A DNA stretch of 64,000 nt from Halomonas huangheensis (GCF_001431725.1 NZ_CP013106.1:4588001-4652000); one strand, 5' to 3'. Numbered from the stretch's first letter, positions 1 through 8,945 are shown. Made by a program: numbers and translations. The notes: generated by a model from the sequence alone, not told the origin.

Positions 1-250
1 TGAACACCACTTTTCAGAACAGGTCAGTGCCACCCCGCTCGCGGAGTTGATCAGTGACGAGCGTCGTGGGGCGCTGGTTGATGCCATCGCCGAACTTCCC
101 GAGCGCGAAAAGCTGCTGATGGCGCTCTATTACCAGGAAGAGCTCAACCTCAAGGAGATCGGTGCAGTGCTGGGCGTCAGTGAATCACGCGTCTGTCAGC
201 TGCACAGTCAGGCGGTCAGCCGCCTACGCGGCTGGCTGGCCGGTCATTGA
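1..250 (+). CDS. fliA: RNA polymerase sigma factor FliA (sigma-28), 3' end only
   Basis: Open from the left edge (frame starting at base 2) to a TGA at 248-250, so about 82 C-terminal residues are visible. They form sigma region 4: the stretch ELPEREKLLMALYYQEELNL is followed by a helix-turn-helix (LKEIGAVLGVSESRVCQLHS), which in FliA contacts the -35 element of late flagellar and chemotaxis promoters. The ELN-LKEIG-VLGVSESRV pattern is typical of FliA rather than RpoD. The gene ends normally after RLRGWLAGH. Its start and the rest of the flagellar locus lie outside the window. Confidence 0.85.
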   Translation, partial: EHHFSEQVSATPLAELISDERRGALVDAIAELPEREKLLMALYYQEELNLKEIGAVLGVSESRVCQLHSQAVSRLRGWLAGH

Positions 251-377
251 AGAGATGACAGAGGTCTCCGACTGCACGACAGGAACAATATGCGAGATCA
301 CAACTACCCTGCTGGTGGTATTTTGATAATAGTTGATAAGCGACGTACTCTGACAACATCAATCGGCGGGAGAACAC

Positions 378-638
378 ATGATGATCAGCGCAGAACTGGG
401 CAAATCATTGGAAGCCTATATCCAGCAGTTGGTAGAAACAGGCCGCTATGGCTCGAAAAGCGAGGTGCTGCGCGAAGGGATCAGGTTGGTTCAGGACAGA
501 GAAGCACGCCTTGCTGCTCTTGATGCGTCCATTGCTCGAGGGCTCACTGATATCGAGGACGGCCGTGTCGCCCCTGCGGATGACGTGTTCAAGCGCCTGG
601 AAGACAAATATCGAACGATGGCCAAAAAGCCTCAATGA
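378..638 (+). CDS. parD: ParD-family type II antitoxin
   Basis: An 86-residue protein. Its N-terminal half looks like a ribbon-helix-helix DNA-binding domain (ISAELGKSLEAYIQQLVETG, then RYGSKSEVLREGIRLVQDRE), as in CC2985/ParD antitoxins. The charged C-terminal tail is expected to wrap the toxin. A GGGAG at 366-370 precedes the ATG by 7 bases. The stop overlaps the start of the downstream ParE-like gene by 4 bases (ATGA), the usual translationally coupled antitoxin-toxin layout. In this family the antitoxin neutralises the toxin and represses the shared promoter; that is not shown here. Confidence 0.87.
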   Translation: MMISAELGKSLEAYIQQLVETGRYGSKSEVLREGIRLVQDREARLAALDASIARGLTDIEDGRVAPADDVFKRLEDKYRTMAKKPQ

Positions 639-931
639 TTGCCTACCTCACTGCCGAGGCAGAAAGCGATCTGGAACAGCTCGGTGACTACATCGCACAA
701 GACAACCCAAGTCGAGCATTGTCGTTCGTGCTCGAGTTACACGACAAGTGCCTGAGCCTGGCGGATGCCCCTCTCGGATTTCCCCTGGTGGCACGCTTTG
801 AGCACCATGGTATCCGCCGCCGACCACACGGCAACTACTTGATTTTCTATCGCATCGACGCTGAACGAGTGAATGTCGTCCATATACTCCATGGCTCTAT
901 GGAGTATACCCACCTGCTCTTCGAGGAATAG
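635..931 (+). CDS. parE: ParE/RelE-superfamily toxin
   Basis: A 98-residue protein of the RelE/ParE fold. The family pattern is visible: an N-terminal helix pair (LTAEAESDLEQLGDYIAQDN), the conserved HGIRRRPHGNYLIFYRID strand segment, and a C-terminal VVHILHGSMEYTHLLFEE strand. ParE members poison DNA gyrase while RelE members cleave mRNA. The GNYLIFYRID and VVHILHG motifs and the ParD partner favour ParE. It begins within the last 4 bases of the antitoxin gene. The pair sits between fliA and ahpC with no sign of a mobile element around it. Confidence 0.87.
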   Translation: MIAYLTAEAESDLEQLGDYIAQDNPSRALSFVLELHDKCLSLADAPLGFPLVARFEHHGIRRRPHGNYLIFYRIDAERVNVVHILHGSMEYTHLLFEE

Positions 932-981
932 CTAGCGCTCCCGCCGCTCAGCGCCACATGACAGCCGTTTCGAGGCGATAA

Positions 982-1018
982 ATAGCGAAACATTATCATG
1001 GCAATGATCTCATTCAAT
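982..1018 (+). promoter_or_regulatory. candidate OxyR-type site upstream of ahpC
   Basis: The sequence reads ATAG-N7-TTAT-N7-ATGA-N7-CAAT. This has the exact spacing of the enterobacterial OxyR footprint (ATAG-N7-CTAT-N7-ATAG-N7-CTAT) and matches 12 of the 16 core bases. It lies about 105 bp before the ahpC start, and ahpC is a classic OxyR target. The flexible T and A positions inside the spacers do not match, so the site is only a candidate. Confidence 0.35.
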
Positions 1019-1122
1019 TTATTCTATAAGACCAAGGTCGTTATGCTGGCTCCCGTCTTCGCAACACACCATTCATTGGCCAGTGTTTTCACTGCACGGC
1101 TACACAACGTATGGAGATGGGA

Positions 1123-1686
1123 ATGTCCCTGATCAACACTGAAGTCAAACCGTTCAACGCTACTGCTTTCCACAACGGCGAATTCGTCGATGTCACTGAA
1201 GAAAGCCTCAAGGGCAAGTGGAACATCTTCTTCTTCTACCCGGCCGACTTCACTTTTGTCTGCCCCACCGAACTGGGTGACCTGGCCGACAACTACGCAG
1301 AATTCCAGAAGCTGGGCGTCGAGATCTATAGCGTCTCCACCGACACCCACTTCACTCACAAGGCATGGCACGACAGCTCCGAGACCATCGGCAAGCTGCA
1401 GTACCCGATGCTGGCAGACCCGACTCTGCAGATCTCACGCAACTTCGAAGTCCTGATCGAAGACGCTGGCCTTGCCGAGCGCGGCACCTTCGTCATCGAC
1501 CCGGAAGGCAAGATCCAGATCGTCGAGATCAACGCTGGCAACATCGGCCGTAACGCCGAAGAGCTGCTGCGCAAGGTCAAGGCTGCCCAGTATGTCGCGG
1601 CCAACCCGAACGAAGTGTGCCCGGCCAAGTGGAAGGAAGGCGAAGAAACGCTGGCGCCGTCTTTGGATCTAGTCGGCAAGATCTAA
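1123..1686 (+). CDS. ahpC: alkyl hydroperoxide reductase subunit C (peroxiredoxin)
   Basis: A typical 2-Cys peroxiredoxin that reduces H2O2, organic peroxides and peroxynitrite in the cytoplasm. It is 187 residues, the same length as E. coli AhpC. The peroxidatic Cys47 lies in [13 protein letters not shown] and the resolving Cys166 in NEVCPAKW, and the C-terminal SLDLVGKI is also conserved. The ATG at 1123 is chosen over in-frame ATGs at 1111 and 1117 because [11 protein letters not shown] matches the family N-terminus and GGAG at 1113-1116 is well placed. Its reductase, ahpF, follows 303 bp downstream. Confidence 0.97.
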   Translation: MSLINTEVKPFNATAFHNGEFVDVTEESLKGKWNIFFFYPADFTFVCPTELGDLADNYAEFQKLGVEIYSVSTDTHFTHKAWHDSSETIGKLQYPMLADPTLQISRNFEVLIEDAGLAERGTFVIDPEGKIQIVEINAGNIGRNAEELLRKVKAAQYVAANPNEVCPAKWKEGEETLAPSLDLVGKI

Positions 1687-1989
1687 GTAAGGGACGTCTG
1701 AATAACTGCCTGCGCAGGCGAATCACGGCGTCGCGTGGTGCTCTCAATCCTCACATATTAATCATATGCTGCGGTTGATGCGCTCCAGACTCCTTGTGTT
1801 TCATCCTGCTCGGCGACGTTTTCAGAACGCCCCAGCACTGACTAAATGACTGGTTTTCCCCATCGCGGCGGGCTCCTGCCGCGATGGGGCCACTGAATTT
1901 CCCGCATCCGTGCCTCTCCTGTTTCACGCCACTATTCATGGCGCGGGGGACACGTGCGCCCACTACCCCATTCAAGGATTGACGCCGTC
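1687..1989. other. ahpC-ahpF intergenic region with a perfect 12-bp inverted repeat
   Basis: No credible gene is seen in these 303 bases. At 1858-1889 there is a perfect 12-bp stem, CCCCATCGCGGC with its exact complement, around an 8-base loop. No T run follows it on the plus strand. It may act as an mRNA processing or stability hairpin that sets the ratio of ahpC to ahpF transcript, or as a weak attenuator. A separate ahpF promoter cannot be excluded. Confidence 0.6.
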
Positions 1990-3546
1990 ATGCTCGACGA
2001 CTCACTCAAGACACAGCTGAAAGCCTATCTGGAAAAGGTCACGCAACCGTTTGAGCTGGTCGCCACTCTCGATGACGGCGACAAGTCCAGAGAACTGCAT
2101 GGCCTGTTGAGCGATATCGCAGCGCTTTCGGACAACATCACTCTGTCCACCACAGGCACCGATCAGCGCGCGCCTTCCTTTGCGCTGCATCGGGACGGCG
2201 TTGCGACCGGTATCGTGTTCGCCGGTATTCCGCTCGGCCATGAGTTCACCTCTCTGGTGCTCGCACTGCTGCAGGTTGGCGGTCATCCGCCCAAGGCCAG
2301 TGCCGAGGTTATCGAGCAGATCAAGGCGCTCGATGCCGACATGCACTTCGAGACCTATTACTCGCTGTCCTGCCAGAACTGCCCGGACGTGGTCCAGGCG
2401 CTTAACCTGATGGCGCTTCTCAACCCGCGCATCTCTCACGATGCCATCGACGGCGCGCTGTTCCAGGACGAAGTCGAAGCCCGCGAAGTGATGTCGGTGC
2501 CCAGTGTCTATCTCAATGGCCAGCCATTTGATCAGGGCCGCATGAGCCTTGAACAGATTCTCGCCAAGGTGGATACCGGTGCCGAGCAGCGTGAGGCCGA
2601 GAAGATTTCGGCGAAGGACGCCTTCGATGTATTGACCATCGGCGGTGGCCCAGCAGGTGCAGCGACATCCATCTATGCCGCACGCAAGGGTATCCGTACC
2701 GGTGTCGCAGCCGAGCGCTTCGGCGGCCAGGTACTCGATACCATGGCAATCGAGAACTTCATCTCGGTGCAGGAAACCGAAGGCCCGAAACTGGCCACTG
2801 CGCTGGAAGAGCATGTCAAACAGTACGATGTTGACATCATGAACCTGCAGCGCGCCGTCGAGCTGGTGCCGGCCACCACTCCCGGTGGAGAGCATGAGGT
2901 ACGCTTCGCTTCCGGTGCCAGCCTCAAGTCAAAGACGCTGGTATTGGCCACCGGCGCCCGCTGGCGTGAGATGAACGTGCCCGGCGAGGCCGAGTATCGC
3001 AACAAGGGCGTGGCCTACTGCCCGCACTGTGATGGCCCGCTGTTCAAGGGTAAGCATGTGGCAGTGATCGGCGGTGGTAACTCCGGCGTCGAGGCCGCCA
3101 TCGACCTGGCCGGCATCGTCGCTCACGTCACCCTGTTCGAATTCATGGACGAACTACGTGCCGACGCAGTACTGCAGAAGAAACTCGCCAGCCTGCCCAA
3201 TGTCGACATCATCAAGGGCGCCCGTACCACCGAGATCAACGGTGACGGCAACCGAGTCAATGGCCTGAGCTATGAAGAGCGCGCCAGCGGTGAGATCAAG
3301 CAGCTGGCACTCGAAGGTGTGTTCGTGCAGATCGGCCTGGTGCCCAATACCGAATGGCTCAAGGAGTCACCGGTGGAGCTGTCGCCGCGCGGCGAGATCA
3401 TCACCGACGCTCATGGCATGACATCCGTCCCCGGCATCTTTGCCGCCGGTGATGTCACCACCGTGCCCTACAAGCAGATCGTGATCGCGGTCGGCAGCGG
3501 CGCTACGGCGGCACTGGGTGCTTTCGACTATCTCATTCGCCAGTAG
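1990..3546 (+). CDS. ahpF: alkyl hydroperoxide reductase subunit F
   Basis: An NADH-dependent flavoprotein disulfide reductase that recycles oxidised AhpC. It is 518 residues (E. coli 521). Two N-terminal thioredoxin-like folds carry the CxxC at Cys128/Cys131 (LSCQNCPD). An FAD-binding GGGPAGAA lies at about 218-225, the catalytic CxxC of the thioredoxin-reductase part at Cys344/Cys347 (YCPHCDGP), and an NAD-binding [10 protein letters not shown] follows. The ATG at 1990 gives [17 protein letters not shown], matching E. coli AhpF; in-frame codons back to 1954 add a tail not seen in the family. A strong terminator follows. Confidence 0.97.
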   Translation: MLDDSLKTQLKAYLEKVTQPFELVATLDDGDKSRELHGLLSDIAALSDNITLSTTGTDQRAPSFALHRDGVATGIVFAGIPLGHEFTSLVLALLQVGGHPPKASAEVIEQIKALDADMHFETYYSLSCQNCPDVVQALNLMALLNPRISHDAIDGALFQDEVEAREVMSVPSVYLNGQPFDQGRMSLEQILAKVDTGAEQREAEKISAKDAFDVLTIGGGPAGAATSIYAARKGIRTGVAAERFGGQVLDTMAIENFISVQETEGPKLATALEEHVKQYDVDIMNLQRAVELVPATTPGGEHEVRFASGASLKSKTLVLATGARWREMNVPGEAEYRNKGVAYCPHCDGPLFKGKHVAVIGGGNSGVEAAIDLAGIVAHVTLFEFMDELRADAVLQKKLASLPNVDIIKGARTTEINGDGNRVNGLSYEERASGEIKQLALEGVFVQIGLVPNTEWLKESPVELSPRGEIITDAHGMTSVPGIFAAGDVTTVPYKQIVIAVGSGATAALGAFDYLIRQ

Positions 3547-3668
3547 CCACTTTGGTTCGACAGTAACGATTCCCTCCAGCGACGTCATGTCGCTCCCTGA
3601 CGGCACCAGCGAGGACCTTCCCATCCCTCGGCCGGTGCCAGCGGCCTCAACAAGGCCGTGACTAGCCT

Positions 3669-3693
3669 GCCGCCCTCCGGGGCGGCTTTTTTT
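3669..3693 (+). terminator. rho-independent terminator after ahpF
   Basis: GCCGCCC (3669-3675), loop TCCG, then GGGCGGC (3680-3686), followed by seven T residues. A perfect 7-bp GC stem with a U tract, 123 bp after the ahpF stop. Confidence 0.9.
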
Positions 3694-3714
3694 CGTCGCG
3701 CCGGAGACAGACGC

Positions 3715-4383
3715 TCATCGCTGAGCTTGGGGAATCAGCTCTTCCGGTGATGGACACGGGATTGGCCTACCGATGGCATCAAGCCCAGAGCCAGGCAGTA
3801 TCGTGGCACTGGGTAGCGGTGTGATGGCAGTATCGCGCCGGTACTCGGCCATCCGCCCAGGCGCGAAATTCCAGCCCAACTTCAGATACCAGCGCTTGTC
3901 GAAGTGGGAGGCCTCGCCATCCGGCACCCATTGCTCAGGTTCAGTCCCCGGTATCTCATCGGGGGCGAAGTCCAGCGCCAGCTTGCCTCGGTCGAGGACC
4001 CAGAGCATGGGGTGCAGTTGGACACGCGGTGAAGCAAACTCGGTACTCAACCCATGCAGGAGCTCGGCCTGCTCCGCGCTGATGTTCTCCGAGGCCAGTG
4101 GTGGCAAATCACGCAAATCCGGCCTGCAGCGGGTGACCGGCGCAACCTCGTCCATGCTGGGAAAAGTGATCGCCTGTCCCTCTCCATTCGACAGGTGCAC
4201 TACCATCTGCACCGAGCCATCAACCGGTGACATATTGTCATCTGCAGCCTGCACTGCCCGTGGCAATAACCCGACAAGCGACAACAGCACCGCCAGGACC
4301 AGCAGCCGTGGCTGGCCGAACAAGAGTCCATTCAGCGCCTTGCCTTGAGCCTTGTGCCGAGCACTGCCCCACCAACCGTCCAT
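3715..4383 (-). CDS. exported or membrane-anchored protein of unknown function
   Basis: A 222-residue protein that I do not recognise. Residues 25-47 (FGQPRLLVLAVLLSLVGLLP then RAVQAAD) form a hydrophobic segment ending in an AxA-like site, so it is probably a signal peptide or N-terminal anchor after a long positively charged leader. The remaining ~175 residues are hydrophilic with no clear motif and contain two Cys. AAGGAGA lies about 6 bases before the ATG. It converges on the ahpF terminator and is followed upstream by a run of CTGT tetranucleotides. Periplasmic location is an inference from the leader. Confidence 0.7.
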   Translation of the reverse strand: MDGWWGSARHKAQGKALNGLLFGQPRLLVLAVLLSLVGLLPRAVQAADDNMSPVDGSVQMVVHLSNGEGQAITFPSMDEVAPVTRCRPDLRDLPPLASENISAEQAELLHGLSTEFASPRVQLHPMLWVLDRGKLALDFAPDEIPGTEPEQWVPDGEASHFDKRWYLKLGWNFAPGRMAEYRRDTAITPLPSATILPGSGLDAIGRPIPCPSPEELIPQAQR

Positions 4384-4428
4384 TCAACGTCTCCTTCCGC
4401 CAACGACCCTCAGGCCTGGCCACGCCAC

Positions 4429-4451
4429 CTGTCTGTCTGTCTGTCTGTCTG
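4429..4451. repeat. (CTGT)5 tetranucleotide microsatellite
   Basis: Five perfect CTGT units plus CTG, just upstream (46 bp) of the minus-strand exported-protein gene and between it and the LysR gene that reads toward it. Tetranucleotide tracts at such positions can vary in unit number by slipped-strand mispairing. Confidence 0.9.
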
Positions 4452-4478
4452 GCCCACGCTAAAGGTGCAACTCCTTGA

Positions 4479-5438
4479 TCATCCACGGACGATCAGGTCA
4501 TCACTGGCGGCAATCTCTCTCAAAATGCCGCATAGATGACGTACCGGTTCGCTCAGGGATTCATTCCGGCGCGACAATATCCCGTAGGAGGAGAGTGTCG
4601 TACCCAGCGTAAGCGGTAGCGCCACGACACGCTCCATCTCCAGATAGTCGCGCAATACCGTCTCGGCCATGACCAGCAGCCCGTTGCTGCGCATGACCAA
4701 CTGCAAGGCCGCAAAGATCGAGCCACATTCGATGATGTCCCGCGGTGACATCAGCCCTGCCAGTTCGAATTCCTTTTCCAGTGCCTGTCGCGCCGGGCTT
4801 TCCACTGGCTGGAGTATCCATGGCCAATCTTCGAGCAGCCGTTCCAGCGACATCACGCTCTGACCATCAAGCGGATGCCCCTTGCGCACCACCACCATCA
4901 TTTGTTCGTTACCCAACGGTTCGAAATCGAACAGGTTATGCTGCAAGGCGGTGACATAGCGTGCGATAGCAATATCGATGCGGCTCTGCGCCAGCAGCTC
5001 GACCAGTTGATCGCTGGTTTCCCCCACCAGCCGTACCTGCAACAGCGGGCGTTGGCGTTTCATTTCGACCACGGCTTCCGCCACCAGGTCCGGTGCGGCG
5101 CCCATGATTGCGCCCAGCACCAGCTGGCCCTGGTCACCCAACTGATGGCGATGCAATGACTCTGCGCAACGTCCCAATCGACTCAGGGCGCTGTGCGCAA
5201 ACTCAACCAGAATCTCACCCAGTTGGGTCGGCCTCACTCCTCGTGGCAAGCGCTCAAACAACTGACACTCGAAGGTGGTCTCTATCTCGCGCAGCATCCG
5301 CGTGGCCGCCGGTTGCGACATGTTCAGTGCCTGCGCCACCTGGTGAAGATTACGATGTTCGTCCAGCAACGAGATCAACAGCAGATGCTTGTAACGCAAG
5401 CGATTGAGCAGAGTTGCCTGCCATATGGCTTCTGACAT
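4479..5438 (-). CDS. LysR-family regulator, probably of the rhamnose operon
   Basis: A 319-residue LysR-type regulator. The N-terminal winged helix carries HQVAQALNMSQPAATRMLRE, followed by the linker and a two-lobed effector domain. It starts at ATG 5438, with AGGAAGG 5 bases upstream, rather than GTG 5444. It is divergently transcribed from the L-rhamnonate dehydratase gene across a 255-bp intergenic region, the normal arrangement for a LysR activator and its target. L-rhamnose, L-rhamnonate or 2-keto-3-deoxy-L-rhamnonate would be logical effectors, but that is inference. The subgroup resembles GbpR-type sugar regulators. Confidence 0.85.
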   Translation of the reverse strand: MSEAIWQATLLNRLRYKHLLLISLLDEHRNLHQVAQALNMSQPAATRMLREIETTFECQLFERLPRGVRPTQLGEILVEFAHSALSRLGRCAESLHRHQLGDQGQLVLGAIMGAAPDLVAEAVVEMKRQRPLLQVRLVGETSDQLVELLAQSRIDIAIARYVTALQHNLFDFEPLGNEQMMVVVRKGHPLDGQSVMSLERLLEDWPWILQPVESPARQALEKEFELAGLMSPRDIIECGSIFAALQLVMRSNGLLVMAETVLRDYLEMERVVALPLTLGTTLSSYGILSRRNESLSEPVRHLCGILREIAASDDLIVRG

Positions 5439-5586
5439 GGTCACCTTCCTCTCTATCGAGCCGCTAGGCTAACGATAACTGCAGCCTATAGCGGCGCCGA
5501 CACATACGACATTGGTCTAAAACACACAAAGGCGCATGGAAATGCGCTCAGTCGCGAGCTTGATCATATCTAGGCTAGCGGCGATT

Positions 5587-5603
5587 GATAACCAAAAGGT
5601 ATC
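5587..5603. promoter_or_regulatory. candidate LysR-type binding site (GAT-N11-ATC)
   Basis: GATAACCAAAAGGTATC is an interrupted dyad fitting the LysR T-N11-A rule (T5589, A5601) with GAT/ATC flanks. It lies in the divergent intergenic region, about 90-107 bp upstream of rhmD and about 150 bp upstream of the regulator gene, which is typical for a recognition-binding site. Confidence 0.45.
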
Positions 5604-5693
5604 GGAAAGGCTGATCTGCGCATTAGTCATACTTTTCGTTCGAGGGTATTCATAGTCCTATCTCATTTGTTCTCAATGTAGAAAGGAATGTCC

Positions 5694-6878
5694 ATGTCGA
5701 TGCCGACGATCAAGCAGGTGCGCGCCTATACCGTTCGTGGTGGCGGCGCCGATTACCACGATCAGGGCGACGGCCATTGGATCGATAGCCAGATCTCGAC
5801 GCCAATGAGCAAGTACCCGGAATACCGGATGACCCGCAAGAGTTTCGGCCTGAACGTGCTGGGTACTCTGGTGGTGGAAGTCGAAGCCAGCGATGGCACT
5901 GTCGGCTTTGCCGTTACCACGGCGGGCGAGATTGGTGCCTATATCGTCGAGAAGCATCTGGCACGCTTTCTCGAAGGCCAGCGGGTCACCGATATCGAGA
6001 AGATGTGGGATCAGATGTTCAATGCCACGCTCTTCTATGGTCGCAAAGGTGTAGTTCTCAACACCATTTCCGGTGTCGATCTAGCGCTGTGGGATCTGCT
6101 CGGCAAGATTCGTCAGGAGCCGGTTCACGCCATGCTGGGTGGGCCGGTGCGCGATGAGTTGACCTTCTATGCCACCGGAGCACGTCCTGATCTAGCCAAA
6201 CAGATGGGCTTCATCGGTGGCAAGATGCCGCTCAAGCACGGCCCTGCCGAGGGCGACGAAGGGCTACGCAAGAACCTCGCTCAACTCGCCGACATGCGTG
6301 AAAAGGTCGGAGATGATTTCTGGCTGATGTTCGATTGCTGGATGAGCCTGGACGTCAACTACGCGACCAAACTGGCGCATGGCGCTCAGGAATTCGGTCT
6401 CAAGTGGATCGAAGAGGCGCTTCCGCCCGATGACTACTGGGGCTATGCCGAGCTCAAGCGCAATGTTCCCAAGGGCATGCTGGTCAATACCGGTGAGCAT
6501 GAAGCAACCCGCTGGGGCTTCCGCATGCTGTTGGAAATGGATTGCTGCGATGTGATTCAGCCTGACGTGGGTTGGTGCGGTGGTGTCACCGAGCTGATCA
6601 GGATCTCGGCGCTGGCCGATGCCCACAACAAGCTGGTGGTGCCTCACGGCTCATCGGTGTACAGCTACCACTTCGTCATTACGCGCCAGAACAGTCCGTT
6701 CGCTGAATTCCTGATGATGGCTCCCAACGCCGACGAAGTCGTACCAATGTTCAACCCGTTGCTGCTCGATGAACCGGTCCCGGAAAATGGTCGCATGCGC
6801 GCGTCCTGTCTCGACGCTCCGGGCTTCGGTGTACGCCTGAACCCGGAATGTCAGTTGGCGCGCCCCTACGACCACTGA
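5694..6878 (+). CDS. rhmD: L-rhamnonate dehydratase
   Basis: An enolase-superfamily dehydratase of the mandelate racemase subgroup that converts L-rhamnonate to 2-keto-3-deoxy-L-rhamnonate. It has 394 residues and closely resembles E. coli RhmD/YfaW, sharing GGDYHDQG-like, HWID, ATPMSKY-like and [12 protein letters not shown] segments. The expected Mg ligands are visible as Asp214 (FDCWM), Glu240 (WIEEALP) and Glu268 (NTGEHE). The catalytic dyad is Asp291 (QPDVGW) and His318 ([11 protein letters not shown]). ATG 5694 is chosen because GAAAGGA lies 6 bases before it and [12 protein letters not shown] matches the family. It is first in the rhamnose operon. Confidence 0.95.
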   Translation: MSMPTIKQVRAYTVRGGGADYHDQGDGHWIDSQISTPMSKYPEYRMTRKSFGLNVLGTLVVEVEASDGTVGFAVTTAGEIGAYIVEKHLARFLEGQRVTDIEKMWDQMFNATLFYGRKGVVLNTISGVDLALWDLLGKIRQEPVHAMLGGPVRDELTFYATGARPDLAKQMGFIGGKMPLKHGPAEGDEGLRKNLAQLADMREKVGDDFWLMFDCWMSLDVNYATKLAHGAQEFGLKWIEEALPPDDYWGYAELKRNVPKGMLVNTGEHEATRWGFRMLLEMDCCDVIQPDVGWCGGVTELIRISALADAHNKLVVPHGSSVYSYHFVITRQNSPFAEFLMMAPNADEVVPMFNPLLLDEPVPENGRMRASCLDAPGFGVRLNPECQLARPYDH

Positions 6879-6894
6879 TCCAGGAGAACGCAAG

Positions 6895-7248
6895 ATGCCG
6901 ATTCGCGCCTTTCGCATGACACTTCACCCCGGCCAACAGCAGGAGTACCGCAGGCGTCATGACGCCATCTGGCCCGAGCTGGATGCTGCCCTGCGCGAGG
7001 CAGGAATCGAGGACTACCGCATCTTCCTCGACCCGCAATCGCATCACCTGTTTGCCATCATGACACTGACCGACAACCACAGTGTCGATCAGCTACCCGC
7101 GCTGCCGATCATGCAGCGCTGGTGGGATTACATGGCCGATATCATGGACACCCAGACCGACAACTCCCCCACGGAAATCGGACTGGAGGAAGTGTTCTCT
7201 CTCACACATGAAGACACCTCAGCCGGGGAGAACACGCCATGCAAGTGA
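6895..7248 (+). CDS. rhaM: L-rhamnose mutarotase
   Basis: A 117-residue dimeric alpha-beta barrel protein of the YiiL/RhaM family that interconverts alpha and beta anomers of L-rhamnose. The diagnostic N-terminal segment RRRHDAIWPELDAALREAGI holds the catalytic His region, and LFAIMTL and a WWDYMADIM stretch follow. The length is near the usual 104, with a short extra C-terminal tail. AGGAG lies upstream. The last 10 bases overlap the downstream lactonase gene, indicating translational coupling. Supplying the right anomer to the 1-dehydrogenase encoded downstream explains its place in the operon. Confidence 0.93.
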   Translation: MPIRAFRMTLHPGQQQEYRRRHDAIWPELDAALREAGIEDYRIFLDPQSHHLFAIMTLTDNHSVDQLPALPIMQRWWDYMADIMDTQTDNSPTEIGLEEVFSLTHEDTSAGENTPCK

Positions 7249-8153
7249 TCGACTCCCACGTGCACTTCTGGGATCTAGGCCTGGGCAACCAGCCATGGCT
7301 GCTGAACCCACAGCCCAACCTGCTCGGCGACTATTCACCAATGGCCTGCGATTACGGCCCCGACGCGCTGCGCTCGGAAAGCCGAATGTCTGTTGCTGGA
7401 CAGGCCATTGAGCTGGTTGGCGCCGTGCATATCGAGGCTGATGCTGTCGATCCGATCAAGGAAACTCGCTGGCTGGCTGGTCTCGACGACCCGTTGCCAT
7501 CGGCACTGGTGGTTGGTGTTGATCTCTCTCAAGCCGATGCTGTCGAGCAGTTGGAGACGCAACTGACCTTGAGTGACCGAGTACGCGGCATCCGTCAGAT
7601 CCTCAATGTCCATGCGAACCCGCTATTCGACTATGTGGGTCGCCACTACATGAGCGAGTCGACCTGGCGTGACAACTTCCGTCATCTAGCGCGCCTCGGT
7701 CTGTCCTTTGACCTGCAGATCTATCCCTCTCAAATGGCGCAAGCGGCGGAACTGGCTGATGCCAACCCCGAAGTACAGTTCCTGCTCAACCATGCTGGCA
7801 TGTATGTCGATCGCCAGGGAGTCGCTGGATGGCGTGCCTGGCGCGATGGCATGCGCGAGCTGGCCGCCCGCGACAACGTCGCCACCAAACTGAGTGGCTT
7901 CGGCATGCTCGACCACCAATGGACCGCCGGTAGCATTCGGCCACTGATTCTGGAAGCGATCGATGCCTTCGGTGTGGAGCGCTGCCTGTTTGCCTCCAAT
8001 TTTCCGGTCGACAGCCTTTATGCCAGCTACGACGACACCTGGCGTGCCTATGCCGAGATTGTTGCCGAGGCCTCGGCAACCGAGAAGCAGGCGCTGTTTG
8101 TCGATAATGCGCAACGTCTTTACCGCCTCTCACTGGCGACACCCACTTCATGA
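7239..8153 (+). CDS. amidohydrolase-2 family L-rhamnono-lactonase (probable)
   Basis: A 304-residue TIM-barrel metal hydrolase of the COG3618 group, which includes sugar lactonases. It has the N-terminal metal site IDSHVHFWD, a HAG motif (FLLNHAGMYVD), the KLSGFGMLD strand and a C-terminal CLFASNFPVDS with the catalytic Asp. Position between rhaM and the 1-dehydrogenase implies hydrolysis of L-rhamnono-1,4-lactone to L-rhamnonate. Related enzymes act on L-fucono-lactone, but rhamnonate dehydratase and the aldolase next door make the rhamnose assignment stronger. It starts inside the mutarotase gene (ATG 7239). Confidence 0.87.
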   Translation: MQVIDSHVHFWDLGLGNQPWLLNPQPNLLGDYSPMACDYGPDALRSESRMSVAGQAIELVGAVHIEADAVDPIKETRWLAGLDDPLPSALVVGVDLSQADAVEQLETQLTLSDRVRGIRQILNVHANPLFDYVGRHYMSESTWRDNFRHLARLGLSFDLQIYPSQMAQAAELADANPEVQFLLNHAGMYVDRQGVAGWRAWRDGMRELAARDNVATKLSGFGMLDHQWTAGSIRPLILEAIDAFGVERCLFASNFPVDSLYASYDDTWRAYAEIVAEASATEKQALFVDNAQRLYRLSLATPTS

Positions 8154-8164
8154 AGGAGGAGCTT

Positions 8165-8935
8165 ATGCTGCTCAACGACAAGACCGTCATCATCACCGGC
8201 GCGTCACGTGGCATTGGTCGCGCGGCCGCCGTCGAATGCGCTCGCCAGGGCGCCAACGTGGTCATCGGCTACAGCGGTAGTGACAGTAGCCGTCCACTGG
8301 TCGACAAGCTGATTCAGGAAATTCGTGAGCTGGGCCGCGATGCCAGTGCTGTAGGCGCACCCGCCGGAGACCCGGAAACCGGTGACAAGCTGGTCGAGTC
8401 CGCGGTGTCAAATTTCGGCAGTGTCGACGTATTCGTCAACAACGCGGGCATCTGTCCGTTCCACAGCTTTCTCGATATGCCGCGCGAGACCTATCTGGAA
8501 ACCGTCAACACCAACCTCAACGGTGCCTACTTCGCCGTTCAGGCAGCAGCCAACCGCATGAAGGATCAGGGCAACGGCGGCGCCATCATTGCGGTGAGTT
8601 CGATCAGCGCGCTGGTGGGGGGGGCGATGCAGACCCACTACACCCCGACCAAAGCGGGCGTGCTGTCCCTGATGCAATCCTGCGCCGTTGCGCTGGGCCC
8701 TTACGGCATCCGCTGCAATGCCTTGCTGCCCGGCACTATCGAAACCGATATCAACAAGGACGACCTCGCTGACCAGCAGAAGCGCGACTACATGATCGGT
8801 CGCACGCCGCTGGGACGGCTGGGACGCCCGGAAGATATGGCCGGTCCTATCGTCTTCCTCGCCTCCGATATGGCGGCCTATGTGACCGGCGCATCACTGC
8901 TGGTCGATGGCGGCATGTTCGTCAGCCTGCAATAG
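8165..8935 (+). CDS. L-rhamnose 1-dehydrogenase (SDR family)
   Basis: A 256-residue classical short-chain dehydrogenase. It has the nucleotide-binding TGASRGIG, the NNAGI motif, catalytic Ser in VSSIS and the Tyr-x3-Lys pair in HYTPTKAG. The C-terminus ends TGASLLVDGGMFVSLQ. It would oxidise L-rhamnose to L-rhamnono-lactone with NAD(P)+, the first step of the non-phosphorylating route. ATG 8165 is chosen because AAGGAGG lies about 6 bases upstream and MLLNDKTVIITG is the family start; an earlier in-frame ATG (8150) overlaps the lactonase stop. The substrate is assigned from the operon. Confidence 0.88.
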   Translation: MLLNDKTVIITGASRGIGRAAAVECARQGANVVIGYSGSDSSRPLVDKLIQEIRELGRDASAVGAPAGDPETGDKLVESAVSNFGSVDVFVNNAGICPFHSFLDMPRETYLETVNTNLNGAYFAVQAAANRMKDQGNGGAIIAVSSISALVGGAMQTHYTPTKAGVLSLMQSCAVALGPYGIRCNALLPGTIETDINKDDLADQQKRDYMIGRTPLGRLGRPEDMAGPIVFLASDMAAYVTGASLLVDGGMFVSLQ

Positions 8936-8945
8936 GAGTGTGGTC

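Noticed and set aside
1858..1889. Rho-independent terminator after ahpC
   Set aside because: The stem is strong but no T run follows on the plus strand; kept only as an inverted repeat.
2002..2895. Long minus-strand open frame (297 codons) opposite ahpF
   Set aside because: It lies wholly inside the well-supported ahpF gene, has no recognisable domain and follows from the codon bias of the opposite strand.
4238..4486. Minus-strand frame running through the CTGT repeat
   Set aside because: It overlaps the exported-protein gene in another frame, has no ribosome site and no family resemblance.
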